Shown here piece by piece: positions 38,580-47,219 of a stretch of 64,000 nt of DNA; within the stretch, counting starts at the first letter, position 1, and each line of letters opens with the position of its first letter. A model generated the notes under the pieces. The model made no database searches. It was not told the origin of the DNA and worked only from the letters and a program-made list of their open reading frames with translations. Origin of the DNA: Pseudomonadota bacterium (GTDB lineage Bacteria > Pseudomonadota > Gammaproteobacteria > Burkholderiales > Burkholderiaceae_B); assembly GCA_023427085.1 (NCBI GenBank), contig JAEZBO010000102.1:59765-123764 (forward strand), written 5' to 3'. The translations under genes and the position numbers were made by a program.

Positions 38580-39608
38580 TTACTTGGCGGCGATGTTGAT
38601 GCCGCTTTGCTTGGCGGTCTTGGTGAACACTTCGACGTCCTGACGCAGCTGGGCGGTCAGTTCCTCGCGGCTCGACGGCGACGAGCGCGCGCCGACCTCG
38701 GCCAGGAACTTCTTGAAGTCCGGCTGCGCGACGATGCGCGAGACTTCCTGGTTCATGCGATCCAGGATCGGGTCGGGCGTGCCGCTGGGCGCGAACAGCC
38801 CCCACCAGACATTGACCTCGTAATCCAGCCCGGTCGCCTCGCGCACGGTCGGCACCGCGTCATGGCCCGCCTCGCGCTTGCCGCCGGTGAAGGCCAGCTT
38901 GGGCAGCTTGGCCGCCGGTGTGTCGCCGATCGACGCCAGCGTCGTGATCATGAAGTCCAGCCGCCCCGCCACCAGGTCCATCTGCGCCGGCCCCATGCCC
39001 TGGTAGCCGACCTGCTGCATCTTGATGCCGGCCTGGGTGCTGAACAACTCGGTCAGGATGTGGCCGCTGTCGCCGGCGCCGGTGGTGCCATAGTTGATCT
39101 GGCCGGGATGCTGCTTGGCGTAGCTGACCAGCTCGGGCAGGGTCTTGGCCGGAAAGTCGGCCCGCGTCAGCATGACGAACGGCGCCTCGGCCACGCGGCC
39201 GACCGCGTCGAAGGCCTTGAGCGTGTCGTAGGGCGGGTTCTGCGTCGCCGCGCTGGTGGCCAGCGTGGCCGACACGAACAGATAGGTGTGGCCGTCAGGG
39301 GCGGCCTTGGCGACCATCGCCGAGCCGACCACGCCGGCCGCGCCGCCGCGGTTTTCGACCACCACGCTCTGGCCCAGCGATTCGGTCAGCGACTGCGCCA
39401 GCTTGCGTGCGATGTGATCGTTGCTGCCGCCCGGCGAGAACGGCACGACGATGCGCAGCGGCTTCTTGGGCCAGTCGGCGGCGCCGGCTGCCAGCGCGGG
39501 CGCCCACGGCGCTGCCATCGACAGACCGGCCAGCGCCGCCGCCACTGTCCCCCAGATCGCCCTGCGCCGGCTGATGCCGGGCCGGACCGCGCGCGTGTTG
39601 CGTGTCAT
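38580..39608 (-). CDS. Bug-type periplasmic receptor, copy 2
   Basis: A 342-residue Bug protein. A basic start (MTRNTRAVRPGISRRRAIWG) with R-R-R precedes a hydrophobic stretch, so a Tat-type signal is possible; cleavage is near ALAA-GA. Conserved pieces: WPKKPLRIVVPFSPGGSNDH, GGAAGVVGSAMVAKAAPDGH, INYGTTGAGDSG. GGAG precedes the ATG at 39608. It is clearly related to copy 1 and to the second isochorismatase-like gene in its operon. Confidence 0.93.
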   Translation of the reverse strand: MTRNTRAVRPGISRRRAIWGTVAAALAGLSMAAPWAPALAAGAADWPKKPLRIVVPFSPGGSNDHIARKLAQSLTESLGQSVVVENRGGAAGVVGSAMVAKAAPDGHTYLFVSATLATSAATQNPPYDTLKAFDAVGRVAEAPFVMLTRADFPAKTLPELVSYAKQHPGQINYGTTGAGDSGHILTELFSTQAGIKMQQVGYQGMGPAQMDLVAGRLDFMITTLASIGDTPAAKLPKLAFTGGKREAGHDAVPTVREATGLDYEVNVWWGLFAPSGTPDPILDRMNQEVSRIVAQPDFKKFLAEVGARSSPSSREELTAQLRQDVEVFTKTAKQSGINIAAK

Positions 39609-39730
39609 CGTCGTTCTCCTTGCGTTTGAGGAAGCAGGCGCGCGGCTCTTGTTGGTGTGGGCTCGCGCGCCCCGGATGTCGAACTCTGGCTGTCGCTGTG
39701 AGGCGCACTCACCGAACGCCTGCCGATGAG

Positions 39731-39746
39731 ATAATGATGTCATTAT
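39731..39746. promoter_or_regulatory. GntR operator 1
   Basis: ATAATGATGTCATTAT has perfect 7-base arms (ATAATGA/TCATTAT) around TG. It lies in the divergent gap between the Bug-2 and GntR genes. A matching TAATGATATCATTA lies at 40716-40729. This suits autoregulation of GntR and control of Bug-2. Confidence 0.85.
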
Positions 39747-39821
39747 GAGATCGTGATGACTGCCGGTCAAGGCAGCGCGGCGATGCAGTAGAATCGCCGC
39801 AATCGCTACAGGACTGAACGC

Positions 39822-40580
39822 ATGGCCTCATCCAACGGCGCATCGGCCCCGGGCCGGGCCCGCTATCTCATCGTCACCGACACCCTCGCTCGCGAGATCG
39901 GCGCCGGCCGCTATCCGACCGGCACGCTGCTGCCGCGCGAGGCCGAGCTGATCGAGCGTTTCGAGGTCAGCCGCACCACCATCCGCGAGGCCCTCAAGCG
40001 CCTGTCGGCGATGGGCCTGGTGTCGACGCTGCATGGCGTCGGCACCCGCGTCGAGGCGCGTGAAGTGCGCACCAGCTACCTGGTGGCGATGCGTTCGCTC
40101 AAGGACGTGCTGCAATATGAAGGCGAGAAGACCAGCTTTCTGGTCGAACAACGTGGCGAACACATCGCCAGCGATGCCGACCGCGCGCTGCTCAAGTGCG
40201 CGCCGGGCCAGAAGTGGCGCACCATCGTCGGCCAGAACCAGTCGGCGTCCGGCCCGTACCGCGCCTTCGCCTACGCGACGATGTACATCCGCGCGCCCTA
40301 CGACGACGTGCTGACACGCAAGTCGCGCTACGACGCGCCGTTCTATTCGCTGATCAGCGCCAAGCATGGCCTGCAGGTGGTGCGCATCGAGCAGGAGCTC
40401 GAGGCCATCGCACTCGACGCGCGGCAGGCCGAGGTGCTGCAGGCCGAACCCGGTTCGCCCGGGCTGCGCATCGTGCGCCGCTATTACGGCGAAGAGAACG
40501 AGCCGTTCGAGGTGACCATCAACGTGCACCCGGGCCAGCGCTTCACCTACCGCATCAGCATGGATCGCCAGGCGACCTGA
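39822..40580 (+). CDS. GntR-family regulator with UTRA ligand domain
   Basis: A 252-residue HutC-type GntR regulator. The wHTH is about residues 15-80 (ARYLIVTDTLAREIGAGRYP, ELIERFEVSRTTIREALKRL) and the UTRA domain about 95-245. It is divergent from the Bug-2/isochorismatase-2 operon and precedes the MmgE/CoA-transferase/TauD operon. Two matching palindromes, one at each promoter region, are the likely binding sites. Confidence 0.93.
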   Translation: MASSNGASAPGRARYLIVTDTLAREIGAGRYPTGTLLPREAELIERFEVSRTTIREALKRLSAMGLVSTLHGVGTRVEAREVRTSYLVAMRSLKDVLQYEGEKTSFLVEQRGEHIASDADRALLKCAPGQKWRTIVGQNQSASGPYRAFAYATMYIRAPYDDVLTRKSRYDAPFYSLISAKHGLQVVRIEQELEAIALDARQAEVLQAEPGSPGLRIVRRYYGEENEPFEVTINVHPGQRFTYRISMDRQAT

Positions 40581-40715
40581 GCGCGATCCGCGGCAGGGCT
40601 GGCCCTGCCGCTCCATTTCCAGCAACGCCCTGCAACGCGCCGCTGCGCGACGGCGCCGCGCACCCACGCTGCGACCCATCAACACCAACGCCGCTCTTGC
40701 TCGACCCCAGAGATA

Positions 40716-40729
40716 TAATGATATCATTA
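40716..40729. promoter_or_regulatory. GntR operator 2, before the MmgE operon
   Basis: TAATGATATCATTA is a perfect 14-base palindrome, 20 bases before the MmgE ATG. It shares ATAATGA-nn-TCATTA with the site at 39731-39746. Confidence 0.88.
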
Positions 40730-40748
40730 GGTCAATAAGGAGCAGACG

Positions 40749-42275
40749 ATGGCCAGCCAGACCTTATCCGAGTTGCGCGTCAGCGCGGCGGCATTGCCGC
40801 CGACCAAGGCCTGCGCCCATCTGGCCGCGGGGCTGGAGTGGCGCCATCTCGACACCGAGACCCGCTTGCATGCGCGTCGGCATCTGCTCGACACGCTCGG
40901 CGCCGCCATCGCCGGCGCGGACCAGAGCGCCACCACCACGGTGGCCGCGACGCTCGACTGGGCCGGCGAAACACGTGCCGACCGGCCCGGCCTGGTGCCG
41001 GGCAGCAACGTGCAGGGATTGGGACTGCTGGCCGCTGCTCATCTGATGGGCACTGCCGCCCACGGGCTCGAACTCGACGACGGCTACCGGCCCGGCATGA
41101 TGCATCCAGGCTGCGTGGTGGTGCCCGCGGCGCTGCTGCTGGGTGCGCACCTGCACAAATCCGGCCCGGAGGTGCTGACCGCCGTGGTGGCCGGCTACGA
41201 GGTGGCCTGCCGCATCACCGCGGCAACCCATCCGCGCGCACGCTGGCGCGGCTTCCATCCGACTTCGGCGGCGGGCGTGTTCGCGGCGGCCGCGGCAGCC
41301 GGCAGGCTGCTGGCGCTGGATGCCGCGCAGATGGAAAGTGCGCTCGGCATCGCGGCAAGCTCGTCGGCCGGCCTGTTCACGTTTCTGGACGGCGGCGACG
41401 TCAAGCGCCTGCATGGCGGGCTGGGCGCCCGCGAAGGCCTGTTCGCCGCGCTGCTGGCCGCGCAAGGGCTGGTCGGACCGCCCAACGCGCTCGAGTCAGC
41501 CAATGGCTATTTTCATTCGCATGCGGGCGGCGACCTGCCGGACCACGACTACAGCGGCCTGGCATTGCTCGACGCCGGCGGCCATCCGGACAGCTTCCTT
41601 GTGACGCAGTGCTATATCAAGCCCTACGCCAGCTGCCGCCACATCCACGGCCCGATCGAGATGCTGCTGGCGCTGCGCGACGCGCACGGCTTCACGGCGG
41701 ACGACGTCGCGGCCATCCACGTCGGCACCTACGCGGTCGCCGCCGCGCACGGCACGCCCGGCTGGAGCGAGATGACCACCGCGCAGATGAGCATGCCCTA
41801 CGTGCTGGCCGTGGCATTGATGCGCGGCCGGGTCAGCCCGGCCGAATTCTCCGATAGCGAACGCGCCGACCCGGCCATCGCGGCGCTGTGCGCGCGCATC
41901 ATCACCACCGTCGATGCCGACTGCGAGGCGCGTTACCCCGGCCTGCGGCCGGCCCGGCTGCGCGTCACGCTCAAGGACGGCCGCGAGCTGTCGGCGCAGG
42001 TCGATGAACCGCCCGGCGAACCGCAGCGGCGCCTGAGCGACGCCGGGCTCGAACAGAAATTCACGCACATGGCCACGCCGGTGTTGCGCGAGGCGGCCAC
42101 GGCGCGCATCGTCGACGGCGTGCGCGGCCTCGAACGATGCACCGACATCAGCGAACTGCTGGCGCTGACCGTGCCGCAGACCGCAACCCGGTCCGGCACT
42201 GGCGGCGCCGCGGCTCGCCCGGCCAGCGCGGCGGCGGACGCCGCAGATTTCCAAGCAAGGACAGGCAAGGCATGA
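40749..42275 (+). CDS. MmgE/PrpD-family dehydratase/isomerase-like protein
   Basis: A 508-residue MmgE/PrpD protein: RHLLDTLGAAIAGADQS, AAHGLELDDGYRPGMMHPGC, VVAGYEVACRITAATHPRAR and IKPYASCRHIHGPIEM are family landmarks. Members include 2-methylcitrate dehydratase and itaconate/aconitate decarboxylases, so it likely dehydrates or decarboxylates a polycarboxylate. GGAG precedes the ATG. It is the first gene of the GntR-linked operon. The last 60 residues are Ala/Thr-rich and probably flexible. Confidence 0.92.
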   Translation: MASQTLSELRVSAAALPPTKACAHLAAGLEWRHLDTETRLHARRHLLDTLGAAIAGADQSATTTVAATLDWAGETRADRPGLVPGSNVQGLGLLAAAHLMGTAAHGLELDDGYRPGMMHPGCVVVPAALLLGAHLHKSGPEVLTAVVAGYEVACRITAATHPRARWRGFHPTSAAGVFAAAAAAGRLLALDAAQMESALGIAASSSAGLFTFLDGGDVKRLHGGLGAREGLFAALLAAQGLVGPPNALESANGYFHSHAGGDLPDHDYSGLALLDAGGHPDSFLVTQCYIKPYASCRHIHGPIEMLLALRDAHGFTADDVAAIHVGTYAVAAAHGTPGWSEMTTAQMSMPYVLAVALMRGRVSPAEFSDSERADPAIAALCARIITTVDADCEARYPGLRPARLRVTLKDGRELSAQVDEPPGEPQRRLSDAGLEQKFTHMATPVLREAATARIVDGVRGLERCTDISELLALTVPQTATRSGTGGAAARPASAAADAADFQARTGKA

Positions 42276-43591
42276 CGCATAACCCGACACAAACCCCGAC
42301 GCCCTCCCCGTCCCACACGCTGCACGACAAGTCGTTCGCGCCGGACGCCACCGGTCCGCTACGCGGCCTGCGCGTGGTGGACCTGTCGCGCCTGGTGGCC
42401 GGCAACATGCTGAGCCTGCAACTGGCCGACTTCGGCGCCGACGTGGTCAAGGTCGAGCCGCGCGCCGGCGACACGCTGCGCGCGTTCCAGGCTGGCGGCG
42501 TCGAGACCTTCTGGAAGGTGTATGCGCGCAACAAGCGCAGCGTCTGCATCGACTTTCGCCATCCCGACGCGATCGGCGTGATCAAGGCGCTGGCCGAATC
42601 GGCCGATGTGCTGATCGAGAGTTTCCGCCCCGGCGTGCTCGAAGAGATCGGCCTGGGCCCGCAAGTGCTGCACGCGCTCAATCCCGACCTGGTGATCGTG
42701 CGAATCTCCGGCTGGGGCCAGACCGGCCCGTACCAGCGCAAGCCCGGCTTCGGCACGCTGGTCGAAGGCTACTCGGGCTTTGCCGCGATGAACGGCTTCG
42801 CCGACCGCGAACCGGTGCTGCCGCCGTTCTTTCTGGGCGACATGGCGGCCGGCCTGTACGGCGCCAACGCCACGATGATCGCGCTGTGGCATCTGCGCCA
42901 GAACGGCGGCGGCGGCCAGGTGATCGACCTGTCGCTGTTCGAGCCGATGATCTCGCTGCTGGGACCGCAGGCGGCGGCCTACCAGATCACCGGCAAGGTC
43001 AAGGAGCGCACCGGCAGCCGCTCGAGCACCACCGCGCCGCGCAACACCTATCGCAGCAGCGACGGCCTGTGGGTCTGCGTGTCGACATCGACCGCCAGCA
43101 TGGCGGCGCGGCTGTTCCGCACCATCGGCCGCGAGGACATGATCGACGATCCGCGCTATGCCACCGTGGCCGCGCGCCTCAAGCACGTCGACGAGGTCGA
43201 CCGCATCGTCGGCGGCTTCGTCGCGCAGCACACGCTGGCCGACAACCTGCGGCTGTTCGAAGCCGCCGACGTGACGGTCGGCCCGGTCTACGATGCCTCG
43301 CAGCTGGTGCAGGACGATTACGTCAGCGAGCGCGAGAGCCTGGTGACGCTGCCCGACGAGGACATCGGCCGCATGCCGATGCACAACATCGTGCCGCGCC
43401 TGTCGGGTTCGCCCGGCCAGTTCCGCCGGCGCGCGCCGCGCATGGGCGAGCACAGCGCCGAGTGCCTGCAGCAGTTGCTGGGCGAGGCGCGCTACGCCGA
43501 GCTGGTCGACAGCGGCGCGATCTACCAACACCCCGGACCGGCCGACGCGCCGGCCCCTGACCTGGCCTGCGCGCAAAGCGTGCGCGCCTGA
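42272..43591 (+). CDS. CaiB/BaiF CoA transferase, copy 2
   Basis: A 439-residue class III CoA transferase: LRGLRVVDLSRLVAGNMLSL, LADFGADVVKVEPRAGDTLR, RNKRSVCIDFRHPDAIGVIK and PPFFLGDMAAGLYGANATMI (with the catalytic Asp in GDMAAG). The first 25 residues are a Thr/Pro-rich extension. The start overlaps the MmgE stop (ATGA), so it is in the same operon. It probably activates the acid produced or used by the MmgE-like enzyme. Confidence 0.93.
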   Translation: MTHNPTQTPTPSPSHTLHDKSFAPDATGPLRGLRVVDLSRLVAGNMLSLQLADFGADVVKVEPRAGDTLRAFQAGGVETFWKVYARNKRSVCIDFRHPDAIGVIKALAESADVLIESFRPGVLEEIGLGPQVLHALNPDLVIVRISGWGQTGPYQRKPGFGTLVEGYSGFAAMNGFADREPVLPPFFLGDMAAGLYGANATMIALWHLRQNGGGGQVIDLSLFEPMISLLGPQAAAYQITGKVKERTGSRSSTTAPRNTYRSSDGLWVCVSTSTASMAARLFRTIGREDMIDDPRYATVAARLKHVDEVDRIVGGFVAQHTLADNLRLFEAADVTVGPVYDASQLVQDDYVSERESLVTLPDEDIGRMPMHNIVPRLSGSPGQFRRRAPRMGEHSAECLQQLLGEARYAELVDSGAIYQHPGPADAPAPDLACAQSVRA

Positions 43592-43621
43592 CCCCCACAG
43601 CGTCATCAGGAGAACACCATC

Positions 43622-44704
43622 ATGAGCTTGATCGGTACCCAACTCGAAGGCCCCGGTGTCTGGAAAGGCCCCGAGATCGACTGGATGAAGGAAGGTCTGC
43701 ACGTGCTGTCGGACGACGAGCTGCGCGAGATCGACCAGGCACTGCAACACCTGCTGTCGCTGCCCGAACTCGACTTTCCCGACATCACGCCGGCGACCTT
43801 TCCGCTGGACCGCGTCGGCGCGCTGATGCGCGGCCTGCCGGCACGGCTGCGCAGCGGCCGCGGTTTCCTGATGCTGCGCGGCCTGCCGCGCGAGAAGTAC
43901 TCCGACGATGACATGACGCGGATCTACTTCGGCCTGGGCTCGTACATCGGCACGCCGATGACGCAGTCCTATCTGGGCGACATCCTCGGCCACGTGATGG
44001 ACGTGAGCGATTACGAGCCCAAGTCGCGTGGCTATCGCAAGGGCGGCGGCCAGCTGATGCACACCGACTCGTGCGATGTGATCGGCCTGATGTGCCTGCG
44101 TTCGGCGCTGTCCGGCGGCGACAGCCGCATCGCCAGCGCGCTGTCGGTGCACAACGTGATGGCCGAGCAGCACCCCGAGCTGCTGGCCGCGCTGGCGCGC
44201 GGCCTGTACCTCAAGCGCACCGACGAGGACGGCCGGCGCGCCACCCGCACGTTCAGCGAGCACCGCGTGCCGTTCTTCCATGAGCAGGACGGCGAGGTCA
44301 GTTGCTACCTGCCGACCGGCTATGCGCGGCTGGCCGAGAAAAGCCAGCAGGTGCCGTTCAGCGAGCTCGAGTCCGAGGCGCTCTATCGCGTGCGCAAGGT
44401 GGCCGCGTCGCCCGAGCTGTACCTGGACATGGGTTTCAAGGAAGGCGACATCCAGTTCCTCAACAACCGCATGATGGTGCATGGCCGCACCGACTACCAG
44501 GACGCGCCCGAGCTCGAGAACCGTCGCCATCTGCTGCGGCTGTGGCTGGAGGTGCCGTCATGGCTGGCGATGCCGGCCGCCCAGGTGTTCCATACCAGCG
44601 AGGACCGAGGCATGTGGAGCCGCTATCGCCAGCCGCTGATCGAGCTGCCGTCGATCCATTATCAGAAGCTGCTCGAGGGCACGCTGACGCAGATGGTCGA
44701 CTGA
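43622..44704 (+). CDS. TauD/TfdA-family Fe(II)/2-oxoglutarate dioxygenase
   Basis: A 360-residue TauD-type oxygenase. The Fe-binding H-x-D is in GGGQLMHTDSCDVIGL, and the distal His in NNRMMVHGRTDY; the C-terminal Arg for 2-oxoglutarate is in RRHLLRLWLEVP. It would hydroxylate a carboxylate or related compound. It is the third gene of the operon and has its own ribosome site (AGGAG 9 bases before ATG). This suggests an oxidative first or side step in the pathway. Confidence 0.92.
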   Translation: MSLIGTQLEGPGVWKGPEIDWMKEGLHVLSDDELREIDQALQHLLSLPELDFPDITPATFPLDRVGALMRGLPARLRSGRGFLMLRGLPREKYSDDDMTRIYFGLGSYIGTPMTQSYLGDILGHVMDVSDYEPKSRGYRKGGGQLMHTDSCDVIGLMCLRSALSGGDSRIASALSVHNVMAEQHPELLAALARGLYLKRTDEDGRRATRTFSEHRVPFFHEQDGEVSCYLPTGYARLAEKSQQVPFSELESEALYRVRKVAASPELYLDMGFKEGDIQFLNNRMMVHGRTDYQDAPELENRRHLLRLWLEVPSWLAMPAAQVFHTSEDRGMWSRYRQPLIELPSIHYQKLLEGTLTQMVD

Positions 44705-44855
44705 GGGCGGTGCTGCTGCCGCGCTTGCAGCGGCGCGTGCCGGCCTCATGATCCACGTCACGCTGCCCGATGACTTGTGCCAGCTGTGTGCCTGGCCTCG
44801 CTGACACGCGCTGGCGTGCCTACAATGCGGTTTTGCCTGCGCCCCACCAAACTCG

Positions 44856-45185
44856 ATGAAAGCACTGAAGGTGTCGTTGCTGTGCGGGCTGGGTGGCGCC
44901 GTGCTGTTCGGGGTGCTTGGCCTGATCGCCGGCAAGGGCGACTGGACCGCGCCGGTGGCCGCCGCGATCATCGGCTTGCTGCTGGGCCTGATCGCCGCGC
45001 CCGAGTTCGAGCCGAAAGCGTTCAAGCGCGCCGCGCTCCATCAGTTTCTGTGCGGCGCGCTGGCCGCCGGATTGGCGGGCGCCTGGCTGACCGGCTCGCT
45101 GGCGACCGGCGCGATGCTGGCGTTGATCGGCGGTGCGATCGGCTGGCTGGCACCCTGGTGGCTGCGGCACGTACAAGGACCGTGA
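44856..45185 (+). CDS. Small membrane protein, glycine/alanine-rich
   Basis: A 109-residue protein with four hydrophobic segments (LLCGLGGAVLFGVLGLIAG, PVAAAIIGLLLGLIAA, FLCGALAAGLAGAWLTG, MLALIGGAIGWLAPWWL). Polytopic inner-membrane protein with no known domain. Function unknown. Confidence 0.7.
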   Translation: MKALKVSLLCGLGGAVLFGVLGLIAGKGDWTAPVAAAIIGLLLGLIAAPEFEPKAFKRAALHQFLCGALAAGLAGAWLTGSLATGAMLALIGGAIGWLAPWWLRHVQGP

Positions 45186-45726
45186 TTGCGCGTCTTTGCA
45201 TCCGGCGCGGCAGCCCTGCATCGGATTTGACGATTTTTATTGACACATCACGTCGATTTAAGCGAAAATCCGTGATTGGCTTATAAAAACCCAACAAATT
45301 TAAGCCAACCTTCGCTGCACTGCCTGGCCTGACAACGACGATCGCACACCCACCGATCGGATGAGGCCTGCCACAGAATCTATTACCCAGTGGTCCCCAC
45401 CCACGGACCACCAGCCTAGCGGCCCGGACGATCTCGATGCCGGAAACCGCGACAGGTAACTCCCGCAGGCGGCACTTTCGTCACGATCAGGCGCATAGAT
45501 ACGCGTGATCCTTCCTCGAACGGTTTGTCGTTCGAGCACCCGCAGGACGCCGCGGCGTCACAGCAACCCTCCGAACGCCCAGGCGTTCAAGCCGGCATGC
45601 GCCCCGTGGCGTCATGCCCTGATCCGCCCAGCCCGACAGGCCGAGGGCGACCTATCAACGCTCGAGTCCGTCTGCCGCCCCAATCTGGCGAAGCCGGCAT
45701 CGCGCGCACAAGAATAAAGCGACACC
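45186..45726. other. Intergenic region, no gene recognised
   Basis: About 540 bases. The first 120 (about 45,228-45,302) are clearly A/T-rich, with TTGACA at 45240-45245 and TATAAA near 45282, so promoters may lie here. The rest is GC-rich; frames at 45505-45717 and 45525-45746 lack family patterns. It may be a long leader for the gene at 45727. Confidence 0.5.
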
Positions 45727-45996
45727 ATGAAGAACATTTTTCCTGATCAACTGATCCAACGTCCCGCCCGGCAAGCCCTGCCGAGCCTGTCCATTCGCAG
45801 TGGCGACCGTGTCACGCTGCGCCCGGCCGATGGCGGCCCGCCCGTCAAGGCCGTCGTCAAACTGGCGATACCGCTGTTCGGCTGCACCACCTATACCAGC
45901 GACGTCGTGCCGCATAAACCGCGCGGCGCCGTGACACAGACACCGACGGTATTCCGGTTCCGCTCGCAGGATATTCATCACGTCGAGCACGCATAA
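45727..45996 (+). CDS. Small hypothetical protein
   Basis: An 89-residue protein (MKNIFPDQLIQRPARQALPS at the start) with a strand-rich middle (SGDRVTLRPADGGPPVKAVV) and C-terminal HHVEHA. No family known. It is followed by a bidirectional terminator shared with the convergent cold-shock gene. Confidence 0.55.
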   Translation: MKNIFPDQLIQRPARQALPSLSIRSGDRVTLRPADGGPPVKAVVKLAIPLFGCTTYTSDVVPHKPRGAVTQTPTVFRFRSQDIHHVEHA

Positions 45997-46033
45997 GGCC
46001 TGGCCGGTGATCCGTCGCGAAAACGGCGGGCGA

Positions 46034-46062
46034 AAAAAAACCACCTCGCGGTGGTTTTTTTG
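46034..46062. terminator. Bidirectional terminator
   Basis: AAAAAAACCACC and GGTGGTTTTTTT flank a TCGC loop. It can end transcription from both sides, for the gene at 45727 and for the cold-shock gene on the other strand. Confidence 0.9.
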
Positions 46063-46076
46063 CGGCCTGGGCAGGC

Positions 46077-46286
46077 TCAGAGCACCGTGATGTTCGATGC
46101 CTGGGGGCCCTTGGCGCCCTGCGTGACCGTGTAGGACACGCGCTGGTTTTCTTCGAGCGACTTGTGGCCGCTGCCTTGAATTTCCGAGTAATGGGCGAAG
46201 AGGTCCTTGCCGCCGTGCTCGGGCATGATGAACCCGAAGCCCTTGTCGTTGTTGAACCACTTCACAATACCGGTTTCTGTCTTCAA
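46077..46286 (-). CDS. csp: Cold-shock protein (CspA family)
   Basis: A 69-residue CSD protein read from TTG at 46286 (AGGA 6 bases upstream), beginning (M)[20 protein letters not shown]. An upstream ATG at 46310 would add 8 residues not usual for the family. RNP1 is KGFGFI and RNP2 is DLFAHYS. It binds single-stranded RNA/DNA. It shares the strand with infA, about 150 bases upstream. Confidence 0.93.
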   Translation of the reverse strand: MKTETGIVKWFNNDKGFGFIMPEHGGKDLFAHYSEIQGSGHKSLEENQRVSYTVTQGAKGPQASNITVL

Positions 46287-46433
46287 ACTATTTCCTTGAG
46301 AGTTGAGCATATTGCTCAGAGCAGGCCAGCCAGGTCCGCGCTTTCCAAATCGGTCGGCGCGGCCGAACGGGCCAAGGCCACTGTGCGCCACAAGCGGGCG
46401 CACGGCAACCTCTGTTTCAAATTAAGCTGCCGC

Positions 46434-46694
46434 TCAGCGGCGATACGTGGCAGCCGGGCGCGCAGGGGCGCGCTCTTTGAGGTGACGGAAGGTGATACGG
46501 CCCTTGCTGAGGTCGTACGGCGACATTTCGAGCGAAACGTCGTCACCCGCCAACACACGAATGTGGTGCTTGCGCATCTTGCCGCCGGCGTAGGCGGTCA
46601 ACTGGTGGCCATTTTGCAGGGTCACGCGAAAACGCGAATCGGGCAACACTTCGTCCACGATGCCACGCATTTCGATCAGTTCTTCTTTAGCCAT
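46434..46694 (-). CDS. infA: Translation initiation factor IF-1, second copy type
   Basis: An 86-residue IF-1: [40 protein letters not shown] and [20 protein letters not shown] cover the S1/OB fold. The C-terminus has an extra Arg/Ala-rich stretch ([14 protein letters not shown]) seen in the second infA copy of Burkholderiales. GGAGAAAG lies 4 bases before the ATG. Confidence 0.95.
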   Translation of the reverse strand: MAKEELIEMRGIVDEVLPDSRFRVTLQNGHQLTAYAGGKMRKHHIRVLAGDDVSLEMSPYDLSKGRITFRHLKERAPARPAATYRR

Positions 46695-47219
46695 GACTTT
46701 CTCCTTCTGTGCGCAAGACCAGGCGGTCTTGCGTGAGCCCATTAATTCTCAGCGGTGTTTCCGGCGGCGGCACGGCCTGCCGCCCACTGCCCGACATCGC
46801 GGCAATGACAATACCTGGCACATCGTGCAAGGAAGCAACAAGACAGAGGATCTCTTTGATGCCGGCGCAAAGCCAAAAGGTTTGCCAACAAAATCGGAGG
46901 TCAACAGCACAAGCAGGCGCTGTCTATCGGTAGACTCGATGCTCTCCGGCACGAGATCTGAAAGCGGTTTCGCGGAAAACGAAGCGCGCCCCAGATAAAG
47001 CGGGCACCGGATATCGCCAGACAACGGCGACAGAATCGCTGAGAAGGGAAGAGGAAAAAACCGGGCAGGTTCTTTCCTACGCAGACCGTCAGTGTAACAC
47101 GCAGGGCGATATTTTCCTACCACAAAATCCCGAGCGTGGCGTGCCGGCACGGGTTTGCGAGAGTATCTCCGCTTCCCTCGCCGGCATCGCCGGGGCGCGC
47201 CGCGCGCCCATCGTCGTGG
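46695..47219. other. Intergenic region, no gene recognised
   Basis: About 525 bases between infA and the lyase-like gene. Several frames are open on both strands (46660-46998 plus; 46749-47150 minus) but none shows a family pattern or ribosome site. It probably holds the infA promoter and the 3' end of the lyase transcript. Confidence 0.5.

Noticed and set aside
45505..45746. Plus-strand frames in the gap before 45727
   Set aside because: Low-complexity Pro/Arg/Ser composition and no ribosome site; more like a GC-rich leader.
46749..47150. Minus-strand frame between infA and the lyase-like gene
   Set aside because: Some stretches look protein-like, but no start signal or family pattern; treated as intergenic.
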